A stretch of DNA of 64,000 nt from Bradyrhizobium manausense (lineage in GTDB: Bacteria; Pseudomonadota; Alphaproteobacteria; Rhizobiales; Xanthobacteraceae). How positions within the stretch are numbered: the first letter of the stretch is position 1; every line of letters begins with the position of its first letter. A program made the position numbers and the translations under genes. Shown here piece after piece: positions 8,659-16,838 of this stretch. Under the pieces are notes generated by a model. It had not been told where the DNA came from. It saw only the letters and a program-made list of their open reading frames with translations, and made no database searches. Location: positions 62,001 through 126,000 of the forward strand of contig NZ_JAFCLG010000006.1 of NCBI RefSeq assembly GCF_018129685.1, in the 5' to 3' direction.

Positions 8659-8997
8659 TTTCGTCCTCAGCCTCAGGCCTTTCGACCTGATCCCTGTTGA
8701 AAATCGTGTTGTTCGAGGAGCTCTTCGGCCCCTTCGCGCCTATTCCCTAATATATGTCACAGCCGCGTGACAGGAAGGCCAAATATTGTGATCCGGCAGC
8801 CCTTTCATTGTGCGACGCACACGTTTGGTAGGCACCCCTGTTCTGATACCGGTACATCAGGTGCAAGTGACCATCCGACGCAACCTGTCACAACCAGGTT
8901 CAATTTCACGGTGAACGCCTGGTGAAAACGGCTTTGGGCGCGTCGGGTTCCCGCGCGCACCGGCCGCCATGATCGACAGGAAGTAGCAGCGTACCGC
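8659..8997. promoter_or_regulatory. intergenic region with two palindromes upstream of the hydrolase gene
   Basis: No gene is visible in these 339 bases. TGTCAC-N6-GTGACA lies at 8755-8772 and TTGTGCGACGCACA at 8808-8821; the second matches the 2667-2681 palindrome upstream of the phasin gene. Both would be upstream of the minus-strand hydrolase gene. A looser inverted repeat (ACCAGG...CCTGGT) lies near 8900-8932. Confidence 0.45.
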
Positions 8998-9921
8998 CTA
9001 CGCCCCGAGGATATCGTGAACCTCGAGCGGCTTATCCACCTGGTTGAACCATTCGGCGCGATTTGCCGCACGGCGGCGGCCACGCTCGTCGAGCGGCAGC
9101 TTGAGCTGGCGGAGCAGGCTCGTCACCTCCTCCCGCGCGGTGAGATGGCCAAGATTGGGCCGCATCCCGAGCGTGGCCTCGTCGATCTCGTCGAGTGCCG
9201 TCAGGCCGCGCGGGAAGAACTCGCGATAGACGACGCGCTCGGCGAAGCCGTCGATGTAGCGGAAGCCGAGTCGAAGCGACAACTCCTTCAGCCCGTCGGC
9301 GACGAGCTGCTTGTTACGCGAGCCGAGCATCGACAGGCGGTTGCGCACCACGATCCAGTCGGTGGTCGAGCCGTCGAGCTGGCGGCGCTTGCGCCTGACG
9401 TCGCGCACCATCTCGGCGTAATGGCTTTCCCCCGTCACGGCGTAGTTGGCGGGATCGACGGTCCCGAGCACGTCGAAATCGAGGAAGCTGTCGTTGATCG
9501 GCGTGACCAGCGTGTCGGCCATCGAATGGGCCAGCCGCATCAGATAGCTGTCGGTGCCGGGCGTATCGATGACGATGAAGTCGAAGCTGCTCTCGACCGC
9601 CGAGACAGCCTCCATGAACTGCTGGAACTCGGAATTCTCGTTCTCGGCGATCTGCATGGTCTCGCCGAGCTTGATGCAGCGATGCACCGGCAGCTCAAGG
9701 TCGAGCTTGGTGCGGCGTGCCCAGGCGGACCGGTTGTTGATGTAGCGGGTGAAGCTTTGCTGGCGGCAGTCGAGGTCGATGGTAGCGACGCGCTGGCCGG
9801 CCTTCAGGAGCGCAACGGCGATGTGCAAGGCGGTGGTCGATTTGCCGGAGCCGCCCTTCTCGTTGCCGAGCACAACGACGTGCGCCGAGCCGGATTGGCT
9901 TTGGCTAGCCTGCACAAGCAT
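8998..9921 (-). CDS. mipZ: division-plane positioning ATPase MipZ
   Basis: A ParA/MinD-type P-loop ATPase (307 residues) that in alphaproteobacteria forms a gradient from the ParB-bound pole and inhibits FtsZ there. The deviant Walker A motif GNEKGGSGKST lies at residues 19-29, and the Walker B-like FIVIDTPGTDS follows. The C-terminal half (conserved IVVRNRLS, FRYIDGF, FPRGLTALD) is diagnostic of MipZ rather than ParA. The ATG at 9919-9921 is chosen over a GTG 15 bases upstream because GAGG is correctly spaced from it. A decayed panC lies on the other strand upstream. Confidence 0.95.
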   Translation of the reverse strand: MLVQASQSQSGSAHVVVLGNEKGGSGKSTTALHIAVALLKAGQRVATIDLDCRQQSFTRYINNRSAWARRTKLDLELPVHRCIKLGETMQIAENENSEFQQFMEAVSAVESSFDFIVIDTPGTDSYLMRLAHSMADTLVTPINDSFLDFDVLGTVDPANYAVTGESHYAEMVRDVRRKRRQLDGSTTDWIVVRNRLSMLGSRNKQLVADGLKELSLRLGFRYIDGFAERVVYREFFPRGLTALDEIDEATLGMRPNLGHLTAREEVTSLLRQLKLPLDERGRRRAANRAEWFNQVDKPLEVHDILGA

Positions 9922-10193
9922 GGCGATCCTCAACACCCCTGAACAATATCTTCGAGTTGGCCGCGTCTGCGGTCAAGTGAAATGCGTGACAGGATGACGA
10001 AATCACAGTGCGTTGGTCGTCATCATCAATCGCATCGTGGTGTTGCGTCTGTGATCCAGCCCACAATGGCGCGACGACCTCGCTGCAGGAAATGCTGTGC
10101 CTGATGTCGATGTGCGGCGTCCACGACCGCCGCTCGTTAAGGTTAGCCGGCCGCGCGGCTGGCGGCGCCCACCCCCAGCCTTCCCAAGCTCTG

Positions 10194-10394
10194 ATGTCAC
10201 GAAGCCCCTTGATCACCCGCACGGTGCCCGCCCTGCGACGCGCCGACGACCTTGTTCGCAAACGAAAGGCCACGGTCGCGCTGACAGCGACCATGGGAGC
10301 ACTCCATGACGAGCATGTGTCGCTGGACGCCCGGCCCATGAATCCCGAAGGCTTCACCAACGGTGGCGAGGCTGACATCGTCAGACCGCCGTAA
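10194..10394 (+). pseudogene. panC: panC remnant (pantoate--beta-alanine ligase, internally deleted)
   Basis: The frame opens [20 protein letters not shown] and continues to [14 protein letters not shown]. This closely follows the PanC N-terminus, where TMGALHDGH is the ATP-binding HIGH-type motif; here G is replaced by E in DEH, which should damage it. After about 43 residues it jumps to MNPEGF, similar to the MYPEGF block that lies about 75 residues further on in PanC, and stops at TAA 10392-10394. Intact PanC is about 280 residues, so this is 66 codons of a deleted gene. The alignment is from memory of the family. It explains the otherwise empty 470 bases between mipZ and the DUF1489 gene; 9922-10193 shows nothing else. 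Confidence 0.7.
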
Positions 10395-10403
10395 GCCTCT
10401 ACG

Positions 10404-10844
10404 TCAGAGCAGTCCGAGATCGCGCAACTCGCGCCGCATCGGCTCAGGCATCGCCGCGATGGTGCCTGCGGCGGACTTGCCGAGATCGGGCGGCACGGAA
10501 TCGTCGGTGAGATAGCGCCAGCCCTGGAACGGCCGCATCGGCCGCGGCGACACCGAGATCACTTTCGGCTGCATCACGATCCGGCAGCGTCCGATGCCGT
10601 CCTTGTCGCGGAACGGCTCGATGCCGATGATTTTTTCGCGCGCAGCGATCTCGCCCTTGATCACCCAGTAGAGCGAGCCGCCCGCGAGGATCTCGACGTC
10701 ACGCTTGGGCACCATGCGCGTGATGTGGATGTGGTGTTGCGGCAGGCCTTTTTTCTTGGCCGTCCGCATCCGTTCGGCGACCCATCCCTTCAATTCCTTG
10801 ACGGAGTCGCAGCCGACGGCAAGCTTGATCAAATGGAGTGGCAT
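10404..10844 (-). CDS. DUF1489 family protein
   Basis: A 146-residue soluble protein of unknown function found across alphaproteobacteria. The family start MPLHLIKLAVGCDSVKELKGW and the later RYLTDDSVPPDL and LRDLGLL end are recognisable, and the length is typical. No catalytic motif is apparent. It stands alone, with a short gap to the next minus-strand gene. Confidence 0.88.
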   Translation of the reverse strand: MPLHLIKLAVGCDSVKELKGWVAERMRTAKKKGLPQHHIHITRMVPKRDVEILAGGSLYWVIKGEIAAREKIIGIEPFRDKDGIGRCRIVMQPKVISVSPRPMRPFQGWRYLTDDSVPPDLGKSAAGTIAAMPEPMRRELRDLGLL

Positions 10845-10886
10845 GGCCCAGCATTAGCGGGCCATGCGCGCGTTTTCAAAGCCGAA

Positions 10887-11888
10887 CTACTCGTTATCCG
10901 CAGCCGCGGGAGCCGAGCCCGGCGGCGGTGCAAGGGGAACCGGCGCGGCAGCCGGTGCGCGCGCCGCCTTCGATGCGGGCGGCTTCTTCGCAGCCGGGGC
11001 CGCGGGCGCTGCAGCCTGTGCCGAAGTCGCAGCCGATCCGCGCGGCGCCGGCGCAGCCGCGGGCGACGCGGCCGTATTGGCCGGTGACTGGCGCGTCGTC
11101 GCGGTGGGCGGCTCAGGAGTCATGATGCTTACCGGCGGGGTCGACGCGGCGCTCGGGAACTCGGCATTGGTCGGCTTGCCCGTCGGCATCGTTGGCGGCA
11201 ACACGGCGATCGGGTTGGGCGGCAGCGCTCCCGGCGCTGCGGCGGGCGAATTCCAGCCTGGTGCGTAGCGCGCGACCAGCTGATCATAGAGATGAGCGTC
11301 CATGTTGGCGGCGACCTGCTGCTGATCGGTCAAGGAGCGGAACGCGGCGCAGTCGAACTGCGTGCAGCCGTCGCGCGCGACCAGCACCTGGGCAACGAGG
11401 CCGTAGCGATCGTGCTCCAGCGACTTCCGCAGCACCTTGATGTCCAGCGTCAGGTTCTTGTCGGCGGCCGCGACATCGCCGAGCGCGGTCAGCCGATCGA
11501 TCCGTGCCGCCGTATAGGCGACGGCCGCAGCAGCGGTGTCCGGCGCGCCGAACAGCGCCTTCTCGCAGCCCACGGCAACGGCATCACCGCCGAGATCATC
11601 GAGGCAGGACAGCGCCGGCAGAGTCGCCGTCACCATGGTTTGCGTGCGCGCCTCAGTCGGGGCCGCCTGACCCACCGGTCCGTAGATGCGCATCGTGGCG
11701 GCCACGGCGATGCCGATCGACAGCAGCGTGATGACGGTTAGCGCACCGTTGGCGACCGATTTCTCGGCGCGCAGCAGCGTGATCAGCAGGATCAATCCGA
11801 AGAAGCCGGCAGCCGCCAGCGTCATCCACATCGGAAAAGCTGGCGAGCGCCAGATTTGGTCGAGCGACGAGGCCCATGCCCAGTTCAT
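10887..11888 (-). CDS. hypothetical membrane protein with Ala/Pro-rich tail
   Basis: A 333-residue protein I do not recognise as a named family. Two transmembrane helices lie near the N-terminus (about 20-40 and 48-66). A domain of about 140 residues follows, with four cysteines in a repeated pattern (SCLDDLGG, GCEKALF, GCTQFDCAAF). The last 120 residues are low-complexity Ala/Pro-rich sequence. The conserved-cysteine domain would face the periplasm. It is probably a conserved rhizobial envelope protein. Confidence 0.7.
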   Translation of the reverse strand: MNWAWASSLDQIWRSPAFPMWMTLAAAGFFGLILLITLLRAEKSVANGALTVITLLSIGIAVAATMRIYGPVGQAAPTEARTQTMVTATLPALSCLDDLGGDAVAVGCEKALFGAPDTAAAAVAYTAARIDRLTALGDVAAADKNLTLDIKVLRKSLEHDRYGLVAQVLVARDGCTQFDCAAFRSLTDQQQVAANMDAHLYDQLVARYAPGWNSPAAAPGALPPNPIAVLPPTMPTGKPTNAEFPSAASTPPVSIMTPEPPTATTRQSPANTAASPAAAPAPRGSAATSAQAAAPAAPAAKKPPASKAARAPAAAPVPLAPPPGSAPAAADNE

Positions 11889-12045
11889 GCGCGATGTCCC
11901 CTCACGCGAGCAAAGAGCTGATGGTCAAGCGAGCACCGCGAGTCGGCAACTGCCCCCGGCCCACCTTGTCGAGCCGAAGCTGGCCTTTTGACGGCGAGGC
12001 GGGCAAATTCGGCCGCGATGTCAACGCGCAGCGACGTTCAGCCAA

Positions 12046-12237
12046 TTACGAGAGCGCGAGCTGGCTTTCCTTGGCGACCCGTTCAAAGGCTTCGGTTGAG
12101 CTCTTGATGCGGTACTGGCAGTCGTCGCCTTCCGTCGGCAGCAGGCGAATGACCTCGTACGAGCCACTCGCAGCCGGGCGCGCGACGTTGCTGGCAGTGA
12201 ACAATACGCGCGTTCCCACGGGAAATTTATGCTTCAA
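12046..12237 (-). CDS. small conserved hypothetical protein
   Basis: A 63-residue protein starting MKHKFPVGTRVLFTASNVAR. The beta-rich pattern (GTRVLF, GSYEVIRLLP, CQYRIKS) suggests a small SH3-like or nucleic-acid-binding barrel, but no family is certain. Codon use is like that of neighbouring genes, and no better frame overlaps. I have seen similar short proteins in bradyrhizobial genomes; function unknown. Confidence 0.65.
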   Translation of the reverse strand: MKHKFPVGTRVLFTASNVARPAASGSYEVIRLLPTEGDDCQYRIKSSTEAFERVAKESQLALS

Positions 12238-12439
12238 CGCCCATCTCCATCACTCAAACAGCGCCGGCCGTGCCCAGGGTCCCACTGCGACGGACCGGCT
12301 GAAAACCCGGCCCGACCTATAGCACGCGATGCGGCGTTTTGGCCAGCAGTATGCAGGCATGGCAAATGCGCCAAACCCGGAGTGTTTTCAGGTTGATAGA
12401 GGGGGAACCGGGCGTCCGGTGATACCGCCGGGATTCCCC

Positions 12440-12808
12440 CTAGGCGCCGTGGGGCAGGTGCCCATTCGGGCTTGCCTGATCCACGGCCTTGGGCAGCTCC
12501 TGGGCCAGGATCTCGCCGAGCTGGTCGACCGGGATGTTGTAGCGCGCGGCGAGCTGACGGACGGTGTCGCTGCCGAGCACGGCACGGAGCTGGTCGGCCG
12601 AGATCGGCAGGTTCTGGCCATTGCCAAGCCAGGATTTCACCTGGTCGCCGAAGCCCGCCTGCTGAAGCTTAGCCACGATCGCCCCCAAGCCGCCCTGATT
12701 GTTGCTGCCCATCACCTCCCCCAGCACGGCCGGCAGGACCGCAGCGCCGAGCTGGCCGAGCGCGCTGCGCAATGCAGGATTGTTTTCCAGCGAGTCCAGA
12801 ATTCCCAT
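12440..12808 (-). CDS. YidB-like (DUF937) protein
   Basis: A 122-residue protein that starts MGILDSLENNPALRSALGQL and contains the family block LSADQL-like ISADQLRAVLGSDTVRQLA followed by LGEILAQELPKAVDQ. DUF937/YidB proteins are small cytoplasmic proteins of unknown function. The ATG at 12806-12808 is selected because it begins at the family start and follows AGGAGAGGG on the minus strand. An upstream extension in frame is not conserved-looking. Confidence 0.85.
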   Translation of the reverse strand: MGILDSLENNPALRSALGQLGAAVLPAVLGEVMGSNNQGGLGAIVAKLQQAGFGDQVKSWLGNGQNLPISADQLRAVLGSDTVRQLAARYNIPVDQLGEILAQELPKAVDQASPNGHLPHGA

Positions 12809-12896
12809 GACCGTCCCTCTCCTGAGCCGTGTTCCCTCTGATTGAGCGCCGCGAGCGGCCATGCCGTCAAGCCGCGCTCAATCACATTTCAACCGA

Positions 12897-12938
12897 GCAT
12901 GATCGGTCGGAGAACCAGTCCACTTCTCCCGATCATGC
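12897..12938. repeat. palindromic intergenic element (GCATGATC...GATCATGC family)
   Basis: GCATGATCGG at 12897 is closed by CCGATCATGC ending at 12938, with an inner GAGAA/TTCTC stem. It is a diverged relative of the second hairpin in the two elements at 51506-51609 and 53536-53638. It lies just after the glutathione transferase stop and may act as its terminator. Confidence 0.65.
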
Positions 12939-12944
12939 CCGTCA

Positions 12945-13607
12945 TCACACGTTCTCGAACTTTTCGATGACAAGCGTTTCGGCGAGGCCATCGCGCGTCC
13001 ATTCCTGGAACGCCGGCATCGCCATCATCGTGTCCATATAGGCCTGGGTGTCCGGGGCGACGTCGATCGCATAGGTCCGGAAGCGGTGCACGACCGGGGC
13101 ATACATCGCATCCGCCGCCCCGAAGCGGCCGAACAGGAACGGTCCGCCAGCACCGTAGCGGGTCCGGCACGTGCGCCAGATCTCCTGCACGCGCGCGACG
13201 TTGGCCTTGGCATCCGCGGACAGCGTCACGGCCCGCACCGGACGGTGCAGGTTCATGCCGCATTCGCTGCGCAGGGCCATGAAGCCGGAATGCATCTCGG
13301 CGCACACCGAACGGGCGAGCGCGCGGGCGGCAACGTCGTCGGGCCACAGCTTCTTTTCCGGATAGCGCTCGGCGATGTATTCGATAATGGCGAGCGAATC
13401 CCACACCGTGATGTCACCGTCGACCAGCACCGGCACCTTGCCGGCGCGGCTGAAGGACAGGATCTGCTCCTTGTCCGCGGGATTGTCGGTGTAGAGCGGG
13501 ATCAGGGTCTCCACGAACGGGATGTCGCTGGCGCGAAGCGCGAGCCAGGGCCGCATCGACCATGACGAGTAGTTCTTGTTGCCGATCGCGAGCCTGAGCG
13601 CTGCCAT
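12945..13607 (-). CDS. glutathione S-transferase family protein
   Basis: A 220-residue cytosolic protein. The thioredoxin-like N-terminal domain starts LRLAIGNKNYSSWSMRPWLA, where the NYSSWSMRPW block carries the likely catalytic Ser/Tyr, and includes the glutathione-site GKVPVLVDGDITVWDSLAI. An all-helical C-terminal domain follows. Length and motifs fit the YfcF/GstA-like bacterial class often annotated as GST. The ATG at 13605-13607 gives the canonical N-terminus. The substrate is unknown. Confidence 0.9.
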   Translation of the reverse strand: MAALRLAIGNKNYSSWSMRPWLALRASDIPFVETLIPLYTDNPADKEQILSFSRAGKVPVLVDGDITVWDSLAIIEYIAERYPEKKLWPDDVAARALARSVCAEMHSGFMALRSECGMNLHRPVRAVTLSADAKANVARVQEIWRTCRTRYGAGGPFLFGRFGAADAMYAPVVHRFRTYAIDVAPDTQAYMDTMMAMPAFQEWTRDGLAETLVIEKFENV

Positions 13608-13728
13608 GTCACTGGTCCTTCCGGGGCATTGGATGCGGCTGCTTTTAACGCCATCGCCTGCGGCCAATCAATCGTTGCCGCAACCCAGCATGCGTGGCAA
13701 TCGTTGCGATCCTCGCGAGGAGAGAGAG

Positions 13729-14442
13729 ATGAGCAGGCATTGGGTCGACATCACCGCCGTCGGCTTCTTCATCATCGAATGGCTGGTCTATGCCGTGACG
13801 CTGGAACACTCCGCCTATGGCCGCGACAGCCTGTCGGCGCGGATGAACCGATATCGCGAGGTCTGGGTGCGCCGCCTGCTCGACCGCGAGGCGCGCATGG
13901 TCGACATGCAGATCATGGCCTCGCTGCAGAACGGCACCGCCTTCTTCGCCTCGACCAGCCTGTTCGCGCTCGGCGGCGCGCTGGCGCTGCTGCACGCCAC
14001 CAACGACGCCATTACCATTCTCGGCAAGCTGCCGATCGATCTCAGCACCTCACCTGCCATGTGGGAGCTGAAATGCGTCGGGCTGGTGCTGATCTGCGTC
14101 TACGCGTTCTTCAAGTTCGCCTGGGCTTACCGTCTGTTCAACTATGTCGCGATCCTGTTCGGCGGCATGCCGCCGGCCTCGAAACGCGACACGCCGGAGG
14201 CCGAGGCCCATGTCATGCGCACCACGCGGGTGTTCGAATCCGCCGGCCGCCACTTCAACCGCGGCCAGCGCGCCTTCTTCTTCGCGCTCGGCTATCTCGG
14301 CTGGTTTGTCAGCCCCTGGGTGCTGTTCGTGACCACGGCCGCGGTGGTGATCGTGACCTGGCGCCGGCAGTTCGCGTCCAGCGCCTGGGCCGCGATGGCG
14401 CCGGAGGTTGTGGCGGGCGACGGACAGAAGCCCGGTCATTGA
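13729..14442 (+). CDS. DUF599 family membrane protein
   Basis: A 237-residue integral membrane protein. Four hydrophobic helices are clear (about 8-27, 67-90, 105-128 and 185-215). The family signature RMNRYREVWVRRLLDRE..MVDMQI follows the first helix. The function of DUF599 is unknown. The ATG at 13729 is preceded by GAGGAGAGAG, a strong ribosome-binding site, and is preferred to upstream ATGs. Confidence 0.86.
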   Translation: MSRHWVDITAVGFFIIEWLVYAVTLEHSAYGRDSLSARMNRYREVWVRRLLDREARMVDMQIMASLQNGTAFFASTSLFALGGALALLHATNDAITILGKLPIDLSTSPAMWELKCVGLVLICVYAFFKFAWAYRLFNYVAILFGGMPPASKRDTPEAEAHVMRTTRVFESAGRHFNRGQRAFFFALGYLGWFVSPWVLFVTTAAVVIVTWRRQFASSAWAAMAPEVVAGDGQKPGH

Positions 14443-14495
14443 TACGGCCGTCCCCAGGACAAGCTGCCGCGCTCGGGCGCGGCGCAGCACTGCGG

Positions 14496-15389
14496 CTACG
14501 ATCCGCCGAAATCCCCCGGCGTGAACGAAAGGTCCATCACCTTCCATTCCTCGTACTTGTCGGGCGGCAGCATCTTGTAGGGTTGACAGGCTTGCATCGC
14601 GCTCATCGCGGATTTCACGACGGCGACGCCCTTTGTCGACGGCGGGGCTTCGATCAGGATCGGCGGGCGCGCCAGCGTGCCGTCGGTGGCCATCACCGCG
14701 CGCAGCCTGATGCGGACGGCATCGGTCGGAGCGACCCCGGCGGGCAGCTTCGAACAGTTCCTGAGGTGACGGCGAAGCTCGGCGATGACCTCGGGCGGCA
14801 GCTTGGCGGCGATCGAATCATTGGCACCGCCGCCGTCATCCTTGGGGGCGTCTTTCGGCGCAGGCGGCAAGTCGGGCGGCAGGCCAAGTATCACCCCATA
14901 TTTCAGAGTGACATCGGGCTCCGGTTGCTTATAGGCCGGCGGCGCGGCCTGTGGTTGCGGCATTGCGGGCGGTGGCTGCTGTGAAGCCTGGGGCTGAGGC
15001 GGCGGCGCTTGGGACGGCTGTGGCTGCTTCTGCTGCGGCTCGTGGGCGGCCTGCTTCTGCTGCGTCGCCGTCTTTTCCGGCGGCTTTTCTTTGGCCGCAG
15101 GCTTGGCCGCTGCCTCCATCTTGTCCTTGTCGGTAAAGTCGAGCTTCGGCAGTTTCAGGTCGGGGAGCGGCTCCGGCGGCTTCTCCTTCGCGACCTCCTG
15201 GGCCTTCTCTTCAGCCTTGGCCTCCTCCTGCTTCACCTGTTCCGGCGTGACGATATCGACCGCAACAGTCTCGGGCGGCGCGGGATGAAACGGATGGACC
15301 TCGCTGATCGCGATGATCAGCACCACCAGCGTCAGATGCGCGATCGCCGACGCCGCAATGTCCGTCCGGATGATTTTCCGCAGTTCCAT
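14496..15389 (-). CDS. TolA/TonB-like energy-transduction protein
   Basis: A 297-residue protein with one N-terminal membrane helix (ASAIAHLTLVVLIIAISE), a long Lys/Glu then Pro/Gln-rich periplasmic linker (about 45-165), and a C-terminal globular domain with a conserved cysteine pair (RNCSKLP and ACQPYKMLP). The C-terminal ending KVMDLSFTPGDFGG resembles rhizobial TolA. The role is to couple an inner-membrane ExbBD/TolQR motor to the outer membrane. No motor genes are adjacent. A GC hairpin (14466-14483) separates it from the convergent DUF599 gene. Confidence 0.78.
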   Translation of the reverse strand: MELRKIIRTDIAASAIAHLTLVVLIIAISEVHPFHPAPPETVAVDIVTPEQVKQEEAKAEEKAQEVAKEKPPEPLPDLKLPKLDFTDKDKMEAAAKPAAKEKPPEKTATQQKQAAHEPQQKQPQPSQAPPPQPQASQQPPPAMPQPQAAPPAYKQPEPDVTLKYGVILGLPPDLPPAPKDAPKDDGGGANDSIAAKLPPEVIAELRRHLRNCSKLPAGVAPTDAVRIRLRAVMATDGTLARPPILIEAPPSTKGVAVVKSAMSAMQACQPYKMLPPDKYEEWKVMDLSFTPGDFGGS

Positions 15390-15438
15390 CGCCCGATCAT
15401 GGGTTGCCGCTTTGCTCCTAGCATACAGCGGCTTCCTC

Positions 15439-16257
15439 TCAATCCCATTTCGGCGCGAAGCCGAAATCGGTCAGGCGCCCCTTGGGGCTGGCCAGCGCGG
15501 CGACCTCCGCCATCTCGTCGGCCGAGAGCTCGAAATCGAAAATCTCGATGTTCTCGGACAGACGTTCGACGCGCGAGGTTCTGGGAATGGCAGACACATT
15601 CTGTTGCACCAGCCAGCGCAGGCAGACCTGCGCCGCCGTCTTGTAATGCGCCCGGCCGATGGCGGCGAGCGTGTGGTCGGCCTTGATACGCCCCCTGGCG
15701 ACCGGGCTGTAGGCAACGAGCGCCATCCCATGCTGGTCGCAAGCCGCCTTCACCTTCGTCTGGTCGAGATAGGGGTGATATTCGACCTGGTTGCAAACGA
15801 GCGGCTCACCCGACAGAGCGGCCGCCTGCTCGATCAGTGCCACCGTGAAATTGGAAACCCCGATGTGGCGCGTCAGGCCCATGCGCTTGGCATGCGCCAG
15901 CGCGCCCAGCGTCTCTTCCAGCGGCACGTGCGGATTGGGCCAGTGCAGCAGCACGAGATCGACGTGGGGAAGCCGCAACCGCACCAGGCTCTCCTTGACC
16001 GACCGTTCGAGATCGTGGGGCGTAAAATGGTTGGTCCAGACCTTTGTGGTGACGAAGACGTCGTCGCGGCGGACGCCGGAGGCGCGCAAGCCCTCGCCGA
16101 CCTCGCGCTCATTGTCATAGACCTGCGCCGTTTCGATGTGGCGGTAACCCAGCCGCAGCGCCTGCTCGACCACGCGGGCGCAGGTTCGCCCGCTTAGCTC
16201 CCAGGTCCCGAGCCCGATCGCCGGGATTTTCGCGCCATTGGCCTCGACGAACAGCAT
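15439..16257 (-). CDS. aldo/keto reductase (2,5-diketo-D-gluconate reductase-like)
   Basis: A 272-residue NADPH-dependent reductase with a complete (beta/alpha)8 barrel. The catalytic tetrad is visible except that the usual Asp is Glu: HIETAQVYDNE (Glu in place of Asp, plus Tyr), TTKVW (Lys) and LLHWPNP (His). The NADPH-binding end AIPRTSRVERLSENIEIFDF is typical. Glu in place of Asp occurs in some steroid reductases of the superfamily, so activity may be preserved with altered preference. Confidence 0.9.
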   Translation of the reverse strand: MLFVEANGAKIPAIGLGTWELSGRTCARVVEQALRLGYRHIETAQVYDNEREVGEGLRASGVRRDDVFVTTKVWTNHFTPHDLERSVKESLVRLRLPHVDLVLLHWPNPHVPLEETLGALAHAKRMGLTRHIGVSNFTVALIEQAAALSGEPLVCNQVEYHPYLDQTKVKAACDQHGMALVAYSPVARGRIKADHTLAAIGRAHYKTAAQVCLRWLVQQNVSAIPRTSRVERLSENIEIFDFELSADEMAEVAALASPKGRLTDFGFAPKWD

Positions 16258-16408
16258 GAGGAATCCTCTCTGTTGCGGCAGCCCCGCTCGCCATTATGGA
16301 CCCGCTCCGCCGGAGTGCAACGGATGACGCCGGCCGCCAGATGCGGATCTTCGGCGCAATGCAAACGGGAGGTTCGTATCGGGCCTTGTCGTATCAGGCC
16401 TGGTCGCG

Positions 16409-16735
16409 TCAGGCCTTGGCGAGCGCCTGGAACACCGTGTCGGGCGCATGTGCGATCACGGCCAGCAGCGCGCGGGCGGGTCCGCGCGGGGCGCGCTTGC
16501 CCTGCTCCCAGTTGCGGATCGTCTCGACGGGCACGCCGAGCTTGGCGGCAAATTCCATCTGGGTCAGACAGGCGCGCCGGCGTAAATCGCGAACCGCGAG
16601 CGAGCCGGCCTCTGCCGGCGGCGTTTCGACCGCAGGCTGGACCGGAGAGGGCTGGACCGGAAACGGCTGAACAGGAAGCTCTTGCCCGTCCCGCAACTCA
16701 ACGACCCGCCCGTCCGCCTTCAGCCGTAACCGCAT
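16409..16735 (-). CDS. XRE-family helix-turn-helix regulator
   Basis: A 108-residue DNA-binding protein. The first 45 residues include a short repeat (PVQPFPVQPSPVQP). The HTH spans about 50-85 (LTQMEFAAKLGVPVETIRNW, then EQGKRAPRGPARALL), which is the HigA/NadS-like form seen in antitoxins and small repressors. No toxin gene is adjacent, so it is called a stand-alone regulator. Tandem GGCCTTG/CAGGCC motifs just after its stop (about 16380-16420) look like slippage repeats. Confidence 0.82.
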   Translation of the reverse strand: MRLRLKADGRVVELRDGQELPVQPFPVQPSPVQPAVETPPAEAGSLAVRDLRRRACLTQMEFAAKLGVPVETIRNWEQGKRAPRGPARALLAVIAHAPDTVFQALAKA

Positions 16736-16796
16736 GCTTATTCCCCCAAGCGGCGCGATGATGCGGCAGGTCGCTTAAGGTCGGATTAAAGATGCT

Positions 16797-16836
16797 CTCG
16801 TGCCCCGGACGCGGCGCAGTGCGCCCGGGACACGAG
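16797..16836. repeat. REP-like inverted repeat after mgtE
   Basis: CTCGTGCCCCGG at 16797 pairs with CCGGGACACGAG ending at 16836. It directly follows the mgtE stop on the minus strand and can serve as a hairpin terminator. Similar elements are common between bradyrhizobial genes. Confidence 0.6.
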
Positions 16837-16838
16837 TC

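Noticed and set aside
16409-16735. HigBA-type toxin-antitoxin pair
   Set aside because: The HTH protein resembles HigA-type antitoxins, but no adjacent toxin-sized gene with RelE/HigB features exists.
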